64,000 bases of DNA, taken from NCBI RefSeq assembly GCF_000175615.1, contig NZ_ACVO01000005.1, forward strand, positions 127,782 to 191,781. The letters are read 5' to 3'. The first letter of the stretch is position 1, and every line of letters begins with the position of its first letter. Under the pieces are notes generated by a model that worked only from the letters and a program-made list of their open reading frames with translations, had not been told where the DNA came from and did not search any database. The stretch comes from Rothia mucilaginosa ATCC 25296. Lineage in GTDB: Bacteria; Actinomycetota; Actinomycetes; Actinomycetales; Micrococcaceae. This document shows, piece after piece, positions 1-9,395 of this stretch. The position numbers and the translations under genes are program-made.

Positions 1-467
1 CTCGTAAGGTTGAGGAAGCTGAGGCTGCTTCTTCTGCGTCGTCTGAGTCGACTCCTTCTGAGCGTGCTCTGGATGAGCAGGCTGACCTGGATGAGGCGTA
101 CGAGCAGTGGGACAGCACCCACACTGTGAGCGGTGAGCCTGCTCGTCGCGCTTCGGCGCCGGTTGCCGGTTCTGTCGCTGCGTCTCTGCTGGGCGCTACT
201 TCGGCTCTGTCTTCTGCTTTCAGCACTGGCGTGGATCAGGAGCGTTCGCGCGGCTACCGTGACAACACTCCGAAGCCGGTTCGTGCGGATGAGCCCCAGA
301 CCCACCCGGTTCCTGCTGATACTGCTCGCGCGCTGGTCTTTGGCGAGTCGAAGATTGAGACTGCCGCTAAGGATGAGGCTAAGTTGGCAGAGGCTAAGAC
401 TGAGGCTACCAAGACTGAAGCTGAGGCAAAGACCGAGCAGAAAGACGCCTCGGAGGATCACCTCTAA
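1..467 (+). CDS. C-terminal part of an unknown acidic, Ala/Glu/Lys-rich protein (5' end outside window)
   Basis: An open frame enters at the window edge (first full codon at base 3) and ends with TAA at 465-467, giving 154 residues with no start needed. The visible part is low complexity: a Glu/Ala/Ser-rich stretch, a short small-residue segment (about residues 48-70) and a C-terminal tail of repeated Ala-Glu-Lys-Thr runs that looks like a charged helix or disordered tail. There is no recognisable domain, motif or clear membrane helix. It is followed by a strong hairpin at 521-561 and converges with the epimerase gene. It could be the cytoplasmic tail of a larger membrane or envelope protein; that is a guess. 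Function unknown. Confidence 0.6.
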   Translation, partial: RKVEEAEAASSASSESTPSERALDEQADLDEAYEQWDSTHTVSGEPARRASAPVAGSVAASLLGATSALSSAFSTGVDQERSRGYRDNTPKPVRADEPQTHPVPADTARALVFGESKIETAAKDEAKLAEAKTEATKTEAEAKTEQKDASEDHL

Positions 468-520
468 ACCCCTGCGGGTTATAGCGCTCGGGCATAAATC
501 TCGGAGCATAAAAACGTATA

Positions 521-561
521 GGGAACCCCCGATATATCGTTCAGATATATCGGGGGTTCCC
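521..561. terminator. Bidirectional intrinsic terminator
   Basis: A perfect 17-bp inverted repeat (521-537 with 545-561) encloses a 7-nt loop. It lies between the convergent genes ending at 467 (+) and 642 (-), so it probably ends transcripts from both sides. Confidence 0.8.
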
Positions 562-641
562 TTGCGTTATGAGCCCTCTAGAGGCGCGCCACTAGGCTGT
601 GTGCTTCAGGCCGTGCACCTCTAGGAGAGTACGCGCGCTAC

Positions 642-1643
642 CTAGTTCTTCTCGAAGCGGTGGTCCTTCTTCTTACCCAGCGCGGTGTGGGCATTGCGCA
701 GTACTTCACGCACGCGCGGGGTGGGCAGAAGGTTGTTGTCACGTGCCCAGGAGTCGTCGATGCCCTGGCCAAACCACATGACCTCGACCTTACGCACGGA
801 TCCTGCGAACTTGTCATTCATCAGTTCGGAGACGGTGTAGCCCGCCTTGACGGCTGCGCGGCAGAGCCACTCGGGCAGGCGGTGCGGGTGGCGGCGACCA
901 GCATCCACGGATGCGGAGGCGACGGTTGCGCCTTCCCAGGGCTGCAGCACGATGGTGGGTAGCTCGCCGGGGAAGGTGCCGAGCATGACCACGAATTCTG
1001 CGAGGGCGTGCACGCTGGAAACCGGGGACTTGCCGGTGCCTGCACCCGCAACGGATGCGAAGGGGGAGGATGCCATCTTGGCGAAGAGTTCGGTGGTGCG
1101 TCGGCCGCGGCCCTGCACGCTGGTTGCGCGCAGGATGCACAGTTCGGGTGCGCAGTCGGGGTGCTCTTCGAGGAAGTAGTCCTGCAGGTCGAGCAGCGCT
1201 TCTTCGCCGAGTGCCTTGGAGAAGGAGTAGGCGCTGAACGGGTTGGTCTCTTCGGAAGCATCTAGCACGAGGCGCGGGCCCTGCACAGCTGCGGAGGAGA
1301 GGTGGATGACGCGGCGCACACCGGTACGCTGTGCAGCGATTGCAATCACTGCGGGTAGCAGGGCGTTTGCGCCGACGAGCGGAGGTAGATCCTGCATATT
1401 GGGCGCTGCGAGGCCCGCAGCGTTGACGACGACCTGCGCGCCTGCGAAGGCTTCTGCGAGGGAGTCGATGATGCCTTCAAGCTGGTCTGCTTCGTCGATG
1501 ATGCTGTCTACGTCGAGGGCTCGGGTTGCGAGTCGAGGTGCCTCAATGGGGTCGACGCTGATACCTTCTGCGTTCAGACGCGCGACGATGGAGGAACCAA
1601 CGAAGCCGCTGGCGCCAATGACTTTCCACTTGGATTCGGACAT
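642..1643 (-). CDS. NAD(P)-dependent epimerase/dehydratase (extended SDR family)
   Basis: A 333-residue protein with an N-terminal Rossmann fold. The glycine motif GASGFVG is at residues 10-16, a Ser-Ser pair at 116-117 is followed by Y139-x3-K143, the catalytic Ser/Tyr/Lys arrangement of extended short-chain dehydrogenases. The family acts on nucleotide sugars or related sugars; the substrate cannot be told from sequence. Start: ATG at 1643 preceded on the minus strand by a GAGAGG-type ribosome site. It is divergent from the polysaccharide genes starting at 2073, so a role in the same surface glycan is plausible but inferred. It could instead be a general sugar or sterol-like SDR. Confidence 0.8.
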   Translation of the reverse strand: MSESKWKVIGASGFVGSSIVARLNAEGISVDPIEAPRLATRALDVDSIIDEADQLEGIIDSLAEAFAGAQVVVNAAGLAAPNMQDLPPLVGANALLPAVIAIAAQRTGVRRVIHLSSAAVQGPRLVLDASEETNPFSAYSFSKALGEEALLDLQDYFLEEHPDCAPELCILRATSVQGRGRRTTELFAKMASSPFASVAGAGTGKSPVSSVHALAEFVVMLGTFPGELPTIVLQPWEGATVASASVDAGRRHPHRLPEWLCRAAVKAGYTVSELMNDKFAGSVRKVEVMWFGQGIDDSWARDNNLLPTPRVREVLRNAHTALGKKKDHRFEKN

Positions 1644-2072
1644 CTCTTTTACCTCTCACGAGCCCGCGTACGTTGCGGGGAAAAATGGGGTCATTTCAAC
1701 TTTCCCATATTTGAACAGTTTATGGGGAATTTGTGGGGTTTTATTCGGCCTCTGGTCGTTTTTTCGCACGGGGTGCACAGCGCAAACACAGGCTGTGAAG
1801 CTGATAGCTTGATAGACACCCAAAACTGGGTGTGCCGGTACGTCCGCTATGCGGATAAATCAACTGAATTCGGTTGTTTATTTGTCATAAAGTGCGTCTT
1901 TTGGGGTGATGGTTCACTCTCTAGTGGAGACCGCAGGTAGAATGTTTTCTTTGAGTGATATATCCACACGGTTGAATGCCGCGGGCGCGAGAAACACCAG
2001 AAGCGCCCTGTACGGTATGGGTGTATCGCGTACCGGCTGATTCAGGCGCATCGCGCCGCGGAGGGAGAACTT
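1644..2072. other. Divergent intergenic region (429 bp) with a short inverted repeat
   Basis: AT-richer than the flanking genes. It must hold the divergent promoters for the epimerase (-) and the glycosyltransferase operon (+). The only clear structure is a perfect inverted repeat ACACCCA/TGGGTGT at 1816-1833 with a 4-nt spacer, which could be an operator or a small hairpin. No convincing -35/-10 pair and no gene. Confidence 0.5.
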
Positions 2073-4037
2073 ATGGCAGAAAAGTACAGCGACGTGACCG
2101 CTTTTGCCCAGCCTTCTTCCGATCAGTCTTCTTCTCACGATTCTTTGAACGAGTACCCCCGCACGGTCGCCGTGGTGGTGACTTATAACCGTGAGGACCT
2201 GCTGCCGAAGACCCTTGCTGGTATCGCTTCTGGTGAGCGTGTGCCTGCGGCGGTGGTAATCGTTGATAACGCCTCCACGGACGGTACTGCCGAGTATTTG
2301 CGCGCCCTCGACTATGAGCTGCCGGTGGATTGCATCCGTCTGGAGAGCAATATGGGCGGCGCTGGCGGTTTCGCGGTGGGTATTGACCGCGCCCTGGAAT
2401 GCCATAACCCGGATCTGGTATGGGTTATGGATGATGACACCGAGCCGACCGAGAACACCCTGTCGGAAGCGGTTGCCGCCTGGCTGAACTATTCGCCGGT
2501 GCCTTCGCAGCGCCCCGCGGTGGTGGCCTCTCGTGTGGTGTGGACGAACGGCGAGGACCACCCGATGAACACTCCGCGCACGATGTTTGCGGCGGGGGAG
2601 CAACGTCATGCTCGTGCGCAGGCGGTGGGTGCCCGTCCGATTCGTAGCGCCTCGTTCGTGTCGATTCTGATGGATGCGCAGGCGATTCGCCGCAACGGCG
2701 GCCTGCCCATTGCTGAGTTCTTCATTTGGAATGATGACTTCGAGTTTTCGACTCGTCTGATTCATCACCGTGACGGCATTGCGGTTCCTTCCTCCGTGGC
2801 TAAGCACCACACGAAGACTTTTGGCACGACGAATGCTGACCCGGGCCCGCGTTTCTATAACGATGTGCGTAATAAGCTGTGGGTCTTTACCCGTTCGCGT
2901 ACCCTGAACCCGCTGGAGAAGCTGCTGTACGGTGGCTCGTCGGCGCGCCTGTGGATTTCTACTGTTCTGCGCACTGATGACCGCCACACCTACCTGGGGT
3001 ATTTCCTCAATGGTGTGCGTGATGGCTTGCGCGCGCCTCGCCCTAATGCTCAGGTGCTTGAGGGTGTTTACCCGCTGACCTTCCCCGGCCGCTACGGTGT
3101 GCCGGCTACTGCTAGCGCCGTTGAATCTGAGAAGGCGCGCAGTTGCGTGAGCTCTGTACCCGATTTCTCGGTGCTGATGAGCGTGTACGCGAAGGAGAAC
3201 CCCGCCTATCTGGATCAGGCGTTGGAGTCGAATCTTCTGAACCAGACGGTGCGTCCTTCCGAGCTGGTTTTGGTGAAGGATGGTCCGCTGACCCCCGAGC
3301 TGGATGCCGTGGTGGATCGCTGGGTTCAGCATGCCGAGAATCTGGATTGCCCGCCGATTCAGGTGGTGGATCTGGCTCAGAATGTTGGTTTGGCGGAGGC
3401 GCTGAATGCCGGTCTGCAGGCGTGTTCGTATGAGCTGGTGGCTCGTGCTGATTCTGATGATCTGTCTGAGCCGACTCGTTTTGCGCGTCTGATTCCTGCC
3501 CTGGTGCAGGGTGGCTACACGGTGCTGGGCTCTGCCATGCTTGAGGTGAATGAGAGCAATACTGCGGTGGAGTCGACTCGCGAGGCGATTGTTGATTCCG
3601 AGCGTCTGCTGCGCGCGATGGATTCGCGCAACCCGATTTATCACCCGTCCGTGGCGTTCGTGAAGAGCGCCGTGCAACAGCTGGGCGGTTACGAGTTCGT
3701 GCCCGGCGCTGAGGATTGGTGGCTGTGGATGCGTCTGCGCGATGCCGGCTACCGTCTCGGCAATATCCCCGAGGCGCTAGTGCGTTACCGTGTGGGTGCG
3801 GGCGCGTACACGAAGCGCGGGGGAGTGGACGCCTGGTTGCAGGATGTGGCGATTCAGCGTCGACTGTACACCGGTCACAGTATTTCTAAGCTTCAGTGGG
3901 CTCAGAATATGGCGGTGCGTAGTGTGTACCGTTTTGTTCCTGAGCAGGCGCGCCGTTCGGCGTTTCGTGCGTTGTCGTCTTTGACGGCTCGTGCTTCTTC
4001 TCGTTCTTCTGGTACCGCATCTGAAGGAGGCATGTAG
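2073..4037 (+). CDS. Double-domain GT2 glycosyltransferase (GlfT-like domain fused to a second GT-A domain)
   Basis: A 654-residue protein with two GT-A glycosyltransferase family 2 domains in tandem. Domain 1 (about 28-340) begins with TVAVVVTYNRE, has a VDNASTDGT nucleotide-binding strand and a DDD metal motif near 119-121, and resembles galactofuranosyl/rhamnosyl transferases of the GlfT type. Domain 2 (about 365-590) starts FSVLMSVYAKEN, carries a DSDD metal motif near 459-462 and an ED motif (GAEDWWLWMRLRDAG), like capsule or amylovoran-type GT2 enzymes. No membrane helix, so it probably works at the cytoplasmic face on a lipid-linked acceptor. Start: ATG 2073 behind a GGAGGGAG site. Its TAG overlaps the next gene's GTG by one base, so the two are translationally coupled. 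Each domain may add a different sugar. Confidence 0.85.
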   Translation: MAEKYSDVTAFAQPSSDQSSSHDSLNEYPRTVAVVVTYNREDLLPKTLAGIASGERVPAAVVIVDNASTDGTAEYLRALDYELPVDCIRLESNMGGAGGFAVGIDRALECHNPDLVWVMDDDTEPTENTLSEAVAAWLNYSPVPSQRPAVVASRVVWTNGEDHPMNTPRTMFAAGEQRHARAQAVGARPIRSASFVSILMDAQAIRRNGGLPIAEFFIWNDDFEFSTRLIHHRDGIAVPSSVAKHHTKTFGTTNADPGPRFYNDVRNKLWVFTRSRTLNPLEKLLYGGSSARLWISTVLRTDDRHTYLGYFLNGVRDGLRAPRPNAQVLEGVYPLTFPGRYGVPATASAVESEKARSCVSSVPDFSVLMSVYAKENPAYLDQALESNLLNQTVRPSELVLVKDGPLTPELDAVVDRWVQHAENLDCPPIQVVDLAQNVGLAEALNAGLQACSYELVARADSDDLSEPTRFARLIPALVQGGYTVLGSAMLEVNESNTAVESTREAIVDSERLLRAMDSRNPIYHPSVAFVKSAVQQLGGYEFVPGAEDWWLWMRLRDAGYRLGNIPEALVRYRVGAGAYTKRGGVDAWLQDVAIQRRLYTGHSISKLQWAQNMAVRSVYRFVPEQARRSAFRALSSLTARASSRSSGTASEGGM

Positions 4038-5995
4038 TGGCTCAGTTGAAACCTCACGCTCATGTGGTGATGCGGAAGGCTGCTCAGCGCGGCACGATGG
4101 TGACGGAGGGTGACTCTGGCACGATGCTGGTGAACCGCCTGTATGAGCGTAAGCCGTGGTGGTTGATTGCGCAGGCGCTGATTGATTCGAGCGCCTGGGT
4201 TCTGGCGGTTTTGTTCGCGTACATGCTCCGCTATAGTGTGCTGCTCAGTAACGGTTCGGTGTTCGATATTATTCACCCGGCGTCGTTGACGATGACCGCT
4301 ACGTTGGCTGTGGTGTTGCACCTGGTCATTGGTCTGGCGGGTGTGAAGATTTATAACGGCGTGTATTCGTACGGTTCGTTTGACGAGTCGTGGCGTGCCG
4401 GCGCGGCTGCTTTGAGCGCGGGTGCGGCGTTGACTGCTTTCTCCTTTGTGGATGAGCTGTTGGGTCTGCCGCATATGCCGCATAGTGTGCCTGCAATCGC
4501 GGCGGCATTTAGCCTGATTATGATGGCGGGCGCCCGCATGGCGAAGCGCGTCTACACTGAGCGTGGTGCGGTGCGTGAGCTGACCGGTGAGCCGGTGATT
4601 GTGTACGGTGCCGGTTTTATTGGCGGCATGGTCATGGATTCGATGCTGCACGATGAGGATGCGAAGCTTCGCCCGGTTGCGGTCTTCGATGATGACCAGC
4701 TGAAGGCTGGTACGAAGTTCCACGGCATTTCGGTGATTACGACTTACCGCGAGCTGGAGCAGGTGATTCGTGAGTCGGGTACCCGTAAGATTCTGGTGAC
4801 GATTTCGGATATGTCGGAGGATTACTTCGAGTCCTTCTGCAACCGCATGCGTAAGCTTAAGGTTGAGGTTCAGCGTATTAGTAGCGCGAATGCTCGACTG
4901 ATGGGTGAGCGTCTGATTACCGCGAGCGATAACGACCTGATGCGCGTGATTCGTGGCGAGATTAACTACGATATTGACCGCGATATTCTGCGTTCGTACC
5001 TGCACGGTAAGCGCGTGCTGGTTACGGGCGCGGGCGGTTCGATTGGTTCGGAGCTGTGCCGTCAGATTAGCGAGTTTGGCCCTGAGACTCTCATGATGCT
5101 TGATCATGATGAGACTCTGCTGATGGAAACGAAGGTTTCGATTACTCACGAGTCGAGCCTGGACGATGACCGCATCATCCTGGCTGATATTCGTGAGGGT
5201 GATAACCTGCTGGAGATTTTCCGTGACCGTCGCCCCGAGGTGGTGTTCCACGCTGCGGCTTTGAAGCACGTGTCGGCGCTGGAGGCGTACCCGCAGGAGG
5301 CATGGAAGACGAACTCCTTGGGTACTCTGAACGTGCTGCGTGCCGCAGAGGCGGTGGGCGTGAAGACCTTCGTAAACGTTTCGACCGATAAGGCGGCGGA
5401 TCCGAAGACTGCGCTGGGTCAGTCCAAGCGCGTGGCGGAGCGTCTGACCGCGTACTTTGGCGAGAAGACCGGCAATACCTACGTGTCGGTTCGTTTCGGT
5501 AACGTGTTTGGTTCGCGCGGTTCGATTAAGCCGCTCTTTACGAAGCAGATCCTTTCGGGTGGTCCGATTACTCTGACGGATAAGCGCGCGACCCGTTACT
5601 TCATGCTGATTACCGATGCCTGCCTGCTGGTGATGCTTGCCGGTGCGATTGGTCGCCCGGGCGAGGTCATGGTGCTGGATATGGGTCAGCCGGTCAAGAT
5701 CCTGGACGTTGCGAAGGCGATGCGCCAGGCATATGAGCGGTATGACGTGGAGATCAAGGAGATTGGTCTTCGCAAGGGTGAGAAGCTGGATGAGGCTCTC
5801 TTCGGTGGCACCGAGAAACTGGTACCTAGTGAGGAGAACCGGTATATTTCCCGGTCGAGTGCCCCGGCACTTGACCCTGATGAGCTCGATTATGAGCTGT
5901 GGATTCAGAACTATCGGGAGCACAGCGGCTATGAGCGTCATGGCCTGGAGCGTGCCCCTGATCCGCGTACTCTGGCGGATGCACAGACGTTCTAA
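4037..5995 (+). CDS. Membrane-bound nucleotide-sugar 4,6-dehydratase (PglF/CapD/WbpM type)
   Basis: A 652-residue protein with the classic layout: four N-terminal membrane helices (about residues 40-175), a first Rossmann-like domain with YGAGFIGG near 189, and a catalytic SDR domain with GAGGSIGSE near 331, HAAALKHV, and STDKA followed by LGQSKR. As in FlaA1/PglF enzymes the usual catalytic Tyr position is not Tyr (here Leu). The family converts UDP-GlcNAc-type sugars to 4-keto-6-deoxy sugars for surface glycans. GTG start at 4037, 6 nt after a strong AAGGAGG and overlapping the previous stop by 1 nt. The exact sugar is inferred only. A terminator-like hairpin follows at 6010-6052. Confidence 0.88.
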   Translation: MAQLKPHAHVVMRKAAQRGTMVTEGDSGTMLVNRLYERKPWWLIAQALIDSSAWVLAVLFAYMLRYSVLLSNGSVFDIIHPASLTMTATLAVVLHLVIGLAGVKIYNGVYSYGSFDESWRAGAAALSAGAALTAFSFVDELLGLPHMPHSVPAIAAAFSLIMMAGARMAKRVYTERGAVRELTGEPVIVYGAGFIGGMVMDSMLHDEDAKLRPVAVFDDDQLKAGTKFHGISVITTYRELEQVIRESGTRKILVTISDMSEDYFESFCNRMRKLKVEVQRISSANARLMGERLITASDNDLMRVIRGEINYDIDRDILRSYLHGKRVLVTGAGGSIGSELCRQISEFGPETLMMLDHDETLLMETKVSITHESSLDDDRIILADIREGDNLLEIFRDRRPEVVFHAAALKHVSALEAYPQEAWKTNSLGTLNVLRAAEAVGVKTFVNVSTDKAADPKTALGQSKRVAERLTAYFGEKTGNTYVSVRFGNVFGSRGSIKPLFTKQILSGGPITLTDKRATRYFMLITDACLLVMLAGAIGRPGEVMVLDMGQPVKILDVAKAMRQAYERYDVEIKEIGLRKGEKLDEALFGGTEKLVPSEENRYISRSSAPALDPDELDYELWIQNYREHSGYERHGLERAPDPRTLADAQTF

Positions 5996-6009
5996 TCTTT
6001 ACGGAAATG

Positions 6010-6052
6010 ACACCGGATGCTGCACTTGCGTGGCGGGTGCGGTATCCGGTGT
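6010..6052 (+). terminator. Likely intrinsic terminator after the dehydratase
   Basis: ACACCGGAT at 6010-6018 pairs with ATCCGGTGT at 6044-6052, with further pairing possible inside the 25-nt interior, followed by TTTTCTCTTT. Confidence 0.65.
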
Positions 6053-6248
6053 TTTCTCTTTCTCGGGTGTAGAACATTTCAGGACGCAGAATATGCAGAA
6101 CGTATGGAGAGAATCTGTAACGTTTAGTCCCGGGCTACTGAAGAGTTCTATAGAATACGAAGTAAACACACACTACGCACACATCGTCCTTTAGCTGCGA
6201 TTCTGGAGCTTGCGTCCAGGGGAGCGGCGCCAATGCCTTGGAGCTGGT

Positions 6249-7535
6249 ATGACCTCCTTTTCTGAGCTGTTGAGTATTTTTGCTCTTGCTTTTGTTTTGG
6301 GTGCCCTTTTGCCGTTTGCGGTGCGCCCAATTTTGCACCGCTACGACATGGTGGATGTTCCTAATGAGCGTTCTTCGCATACTGCTCCGACGTACCGCGG
6401 TATGGGTTTGGCAACGGCTGTGGCGACTCTTGTAGCGTTTGTGGCGGCTACCCTGTTCGGCTGGACGTACCGGTCTGCTGAGTCTTTGCAGCTGGCGGTG
6501 ACGATTGCCGCGGCGATTCTGTGTGCTCTCGCCTTGGGCTGGCTGGAGGATATTCGCGGCGTGAGCATTGTGCGTCGTGCGGGCCTGCAGCTGGTAATTG
6601 GTGTGCTGGTGAGCGTGAGCTTTGCGACGGTGCAGGGCACGAACATTCTGCTGCTGATTCTGGGCGCGATTTTTATTGCCGGATACATTAACGTGGCGAA
6701 CTTTATGGACGGCATTAACGGCATTTCTGGTGCTCACGGTCTGGTGGCTGGTTTGGCGTATGCGCTGACCGGTTGGATGGTGAACCTTCCGTGGCTGGCT
6801 TTGGCTGGTGTGGCTGTTGCCGGTGCTTTTGCGGCGTTCCTGCCGTGGAATGTGCGCCCGGGTAAGAACGTGTTTTTGGGCGATGCGGGTTCTTATGTTT
6901 TGGGCGCGGCGCTGGGCACGTTGGCTGTGGGTGCGTGGTTTGCGGATGTTCCGTTCCTGCTGGCTTTTGCTCCGCTGATGACTTATCTGGCGGACGCGGG
7001 TACGACTCTGTTCCGTCGTTTTATGGCGGGGGAGCAGTGGTACAAACCGCACCGCACTCACACGTATCAGCGTCTGACGGATGTTGGTTTCAGCCACCTT
7101 GGTTCGACCGCCGTGGTGACGGGTACGACCATTCTGGTGTGGGTGCTGTTGGCATTTGCGTCTGATCTGTATGCTGCAGGATCTGTGGTGGCGACCGTGG
7201 GTGTGGTGCTTGTGGCTCTTGCCGTGCTGGTGGTGTACCTGCGTATGCCGCAGCTCTTTGGTGGAGATGCTCCTACTTCTACGATTGACCTGTCGAAGCG
7301 TTTTGCGGCGAAGCCGAAGGACTCGGCGCCGAAGGCAAAGCCGACGGCTTCGGAGCCTGCTACCGGCTCGTTGACCTCGGCGACTGGCGTTCCGGCGACT
7401 CCGGAGCGTGTGGAGCCGACCTCGCTGCATCCGGAGCCGATTATGCCGGATTCTGTGAAGGATCGTGCGGGTCTGCACTCTTCTGTTTCCTCTTCTTCGA
7501 CTCAGTCGAATCAGAACCGTGGGGAGAAACACTAA
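6249..7535 (+). CDS. Undecaprenyl-phosphate sugar-1-phosphate transferase (WecA/MraY family, GT4)
   Basis: 428 residues, about ten membrane helices. Family motifs are clear: DVPNERSSHTAPTYRGMG after the first helix, NFMDGINGISG, a FLGDAGSYVLG loop and the HRTHTYQRL histidine loop, which together define polyprenyl-phosphate GlcNAc-1-P-type transferases. It should put the first sugar phosphate on undecaprenyl phosphate for a surface polymer, fitting the glycosyltransferase and sugar dehydratase just upstream. The last 85 or so residues are a Ser/Ala/Pro/Thr-rich disordered tail. I chose ATG 6249 (GGAG 5 nt upstream) over an in-frame TTG at 6210 whose GGAG is only 1 nt away. Its TAA overlaps the next ATG by one base. 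Confidence 0.88.
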   Translation: MTSFSELLSIFALAFVLGALLPFAVRPILHRYDMVDVPNERSSHTAPTYRGMGLATAVATLVAFVAATLFGWTYRSAESLQLAVTIAAAILCALALGWLEDIRGVSIVRRAGLQLVIGVLVSVSFATVQGTNILLLILGAIFIAGYINVANFMDGINGISGAHGLVAGLAYALTGWMVNLPWLALAGVAVAGAFAAFLPWNVRPGKNVFLGDAGSYVLGAALGTLAVGAWFADVPFLLAFAPLMTYLADAGTTLFRRFMAGEQWYKPHRTHTYQRLTDVGFSHLGSTAVVTGTTILVWVLLAFASDLYAAGSVVATVGVVLVALAVLVVYLRMPQLFGGDAPTSTIDLSKRFAAKPKDSAPKAKPTASEPATGSLTSATGVPATPERVEPTSLHPEPIMPDSVKDRAGLHSSVSSSSTQSNQNRGEKH

Positions 7536-8107
7536 TGGTTTCTGAACGCTCTAAACCTTCGGCTGAGGCTCATGTAGAGCCTCTCTGGAGGCGCGTAGTC
7601 GACGTTCTCTGGTATCCGCCTGCTGAACGCAAGAAGCAGCAGAAACACCGCCGAGAGCGTGCTCAAGCAGGTTTAAAGGTATCTTCCTTCGAGAGTCAAG
7701 AGCTTTCCTGGAAATTTTTGTTCTACAGAGTATCGACTTACTCTCTGCTGGCTTGGTTGGGCGGTATGATGAGTGCGTACCTGTTTGCGGGCCCCGTGGG
7801 CGCGCTAGGAATAACATTGGGCTTTCTGATAATCTATATATGCTTCACTCTGGGCGTATTAGTTATGTTGGTTGCTCCCATTTTCGACTGGGGTGTACCC
7901 AAATCGCTGGTGGTGAGCTACCTCGTGAAGATTGCTCTGCTCGGTCTGGTATTGATGTTTGTGCCATTCCCCGAGAATCTGAGGCACGGTTGGACTCTCG
8001 CAGGCGCATGTACCGGCGTGATTCTGTGGATTGTTATTGAAACAGTCAGCATCGCACGACTGAGAATTTTGTACTTCGACACCGACTCGGAAGACCATGG
8101 TCGGTAA
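7535..8107 (+). CDS. Small four-helix membrane protein in the AtpI position
   Basis: 190 residues: a basic, cytoplasmic-looking N-terminus (about 65 residues) and four hydrophobic segments between about 68 and 180. The start ATG shares a base with the preceding TAA (TAATG), so it is translationally coupled to the WecA-like gene, and it lies directly before the atp genes. In many bacteria the gene upstream of atpB encodes AtpI, a four-helix protein helping Fo c-ring assembly; topology and place fit, but I see no diagnostic sequence motif. Codon use looks less GC-biased than its neighbours. Call it AtpI-like by position only. Confidence 0.65.
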   Translation: MVSERSKPSAEAHVEPLWRRVVDVLWYPPAERKKQQKHRRERAQAGLKVSSFESQELSWKFLFYRVSTYSLLAWLGGMMSAYLFAGPVGALGITLGFLIIYICFTLGVLVMLVAPIFDWGVPKSLVVSYLVKIALLGLVLMFVPFPENLRHGWTLAGACTGVILWIVIETVSIARLRILYFDTDSEDHGR

Positions 8108-8135
8108 CACGATTGGTGTTTGAAAGGAAAAACGT

Positions 8136-8396
8136 TTGGCCGAAGAGAAGAAGTGGTGGGACGGAGATAAAAAGCTCCGCACCACCGGAGAATTGGTATC
8201 TGACGGAGGTCTCTCCGGCGCCGTCATGTCGATTCTCTATCTGATCATCGGTGTAGCGGTGTGGGGAGGCATCGGTTACCTCGGTGACCTGGTCTTCTCC
8301 ACCACCTGGCTGGTGTGGGTTGGCGTCTTGATTGGCGCTGTCGGAGGTTTGACCCTCGTCTTTACCCACATGACCAGGCAGAATAAAGACCGTTAG
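8136..8396 (+). CDS. atpZ: AtpZ/AtpI-family small membrane protein of the ATP synthase operon
   Basis: 86 residues with two membrane helices (about 29-50 and 57-78) joined by a short loop. The pattern of small residues and a GIGYLGD motif at the end of helix 1 match the AtpZ/'F0F1 subunit I' family, encoded just before atpB and thought to help Fo assembly or ion supply. Start: TTG at 8136 with AAAGG 8 nt upstream. The 112 bp to the atpB start contains no gene. Confidence 0.7.
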   Translation: MAEEKKWWDGDKKLRTTGELVSDGGLSGAVMSILYLIIGVAVWGGIGYLGDLVFSTTWLVWVGVLIGAVGGLTLVFTHMTRQNKDR

Positions 8397-8508
8397 GTCA
8401 TTGAACGCGGACCGCTAGGTCACACATTCATCCATGTAGTTAGCATGTCAGTCGTTTATAGGCAGACATGGGCTCTTGATAGCCACTAGTAGCAAGAAAG
8501 GACTTGCT

Positions 8509-9300
8509 TTGATCGAGAACGGGTTGATCCTCGCGGAAGCCTATGTGCCGCCGACCCCTGAAGACATGCATCTGCCCCCCTTCTTCACCATTGGTGATTT
8601 CGCTTTCGGTAAGCAGAACGTACTGATTCTGCTGTCCGTGGTGATTATTGCGGTCTTCTTCCTCACCGCAGCACGTAAGCGTGCCATGGTTCCCGGCAAG
8701 ACTCAGTTCATTGCTGAATCCGGCTACATGTTTGCTCGTAACTCCCTCGGCAAGGAAACCCTGGGTGTTCAGCACTACAAGCCTTTCGTGCCGATTCTGT
8801 TCGCCTCCTTCTTCTTCGTTCTGGTGAACAACCTCTTCGGTTCGATTCCGTTCGTTCAGCTGCCCTCCTTCTCCCACCCCGGTAGCGCCTACGCACTGGC
8901 TGGCGTAGCGTACCTGACCTGGGTTGGTGTTGGCATCAAGCGCAAGGGCCTGGGCGGCTTCTTCAAGGACATCACCATGCCTTCGGGTCTGCCGGTGTGG
9001 ATTTACCCCATCCTGATCCCGATCGAGTTCTTCTCGAACCTGCTGATTCGTCCCGCAACTCACGCACTGCGTCTCTTCGCGACCATGTTCGGTGGTCACC
9101 TGGCGCTGATGGTTGCATCCAGCATGGTGACCTACATGGTTGAGACTCTGGGTGGCATCGGCTACCTGGCTGCTATTGCTCCTGGTGCTCTGGGCATGTT
9201 CCTGTACTTCCTGGAATTCATGATTCAGTGCATCCAGGCTTATGTGTTCGCTCTGCTGCTGGCTGTGTACCTGCAGGGCTCGGTTTCCGAGGGACACTAA
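8509..9300 (+). CDS. atpB: ATP synthase Fo subunit a
   Basis: 263 residues, six membrane helices. The conserved Fo-a segment LLIRPATHALRLFATMFGGH holds the essential arginine (about residue 188, in ALRLF) that faces the c-ring carboxylate. The subunit forms the proton half-channels of the Fo motor. Start: TTG at 8509, 6 nt after GAAAGGA. An upstream in-frame TTG at 8476 would add 11 residues but has no ribosome site. First of the canonical atpBEFHAGDC order. Confidence 0.95.
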   Translation: MIENGLILAEAYVPPTPEDMHLPPFFTIGDFAFGKQNVLILLSVVIIAVFFLTAARKRAMVPGKTQFIAESGYMFARNSLGKETLGVQHYKPFVPILFASFFFVLVNNLFGSIPFVQLPSFSHPGSAYALAGVAYLTWVGVGIKRKGLGGFFKDITMPSGLPVWIYPILIPIEFFSNLLIRPATHALRLFATMFGGHLALMVASSMVTYMVETLGGIGYLAAIAPGALGMFLYFLEFMIQCIQAYVFALLLAVYLQGSVSEGH

Positions 9301-9395
9301 ACTCTTTAGTTTTTTAGGTTTTCACGTTCGTCATTGGGCGTGAATAAAGCAACCCACACGTTCACTGTGCGGGCTATTAACTCAAATCAAACTCT

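Noticed and set aside
1914..7532. Long minus-strand frames (1914-3677, 3902-5941, 6135-7532) opposite the polysaccharide genes
   Set aside because: Opposite genes with clear family motifs; the translations are rich in Arg, Gln and His with no domain.
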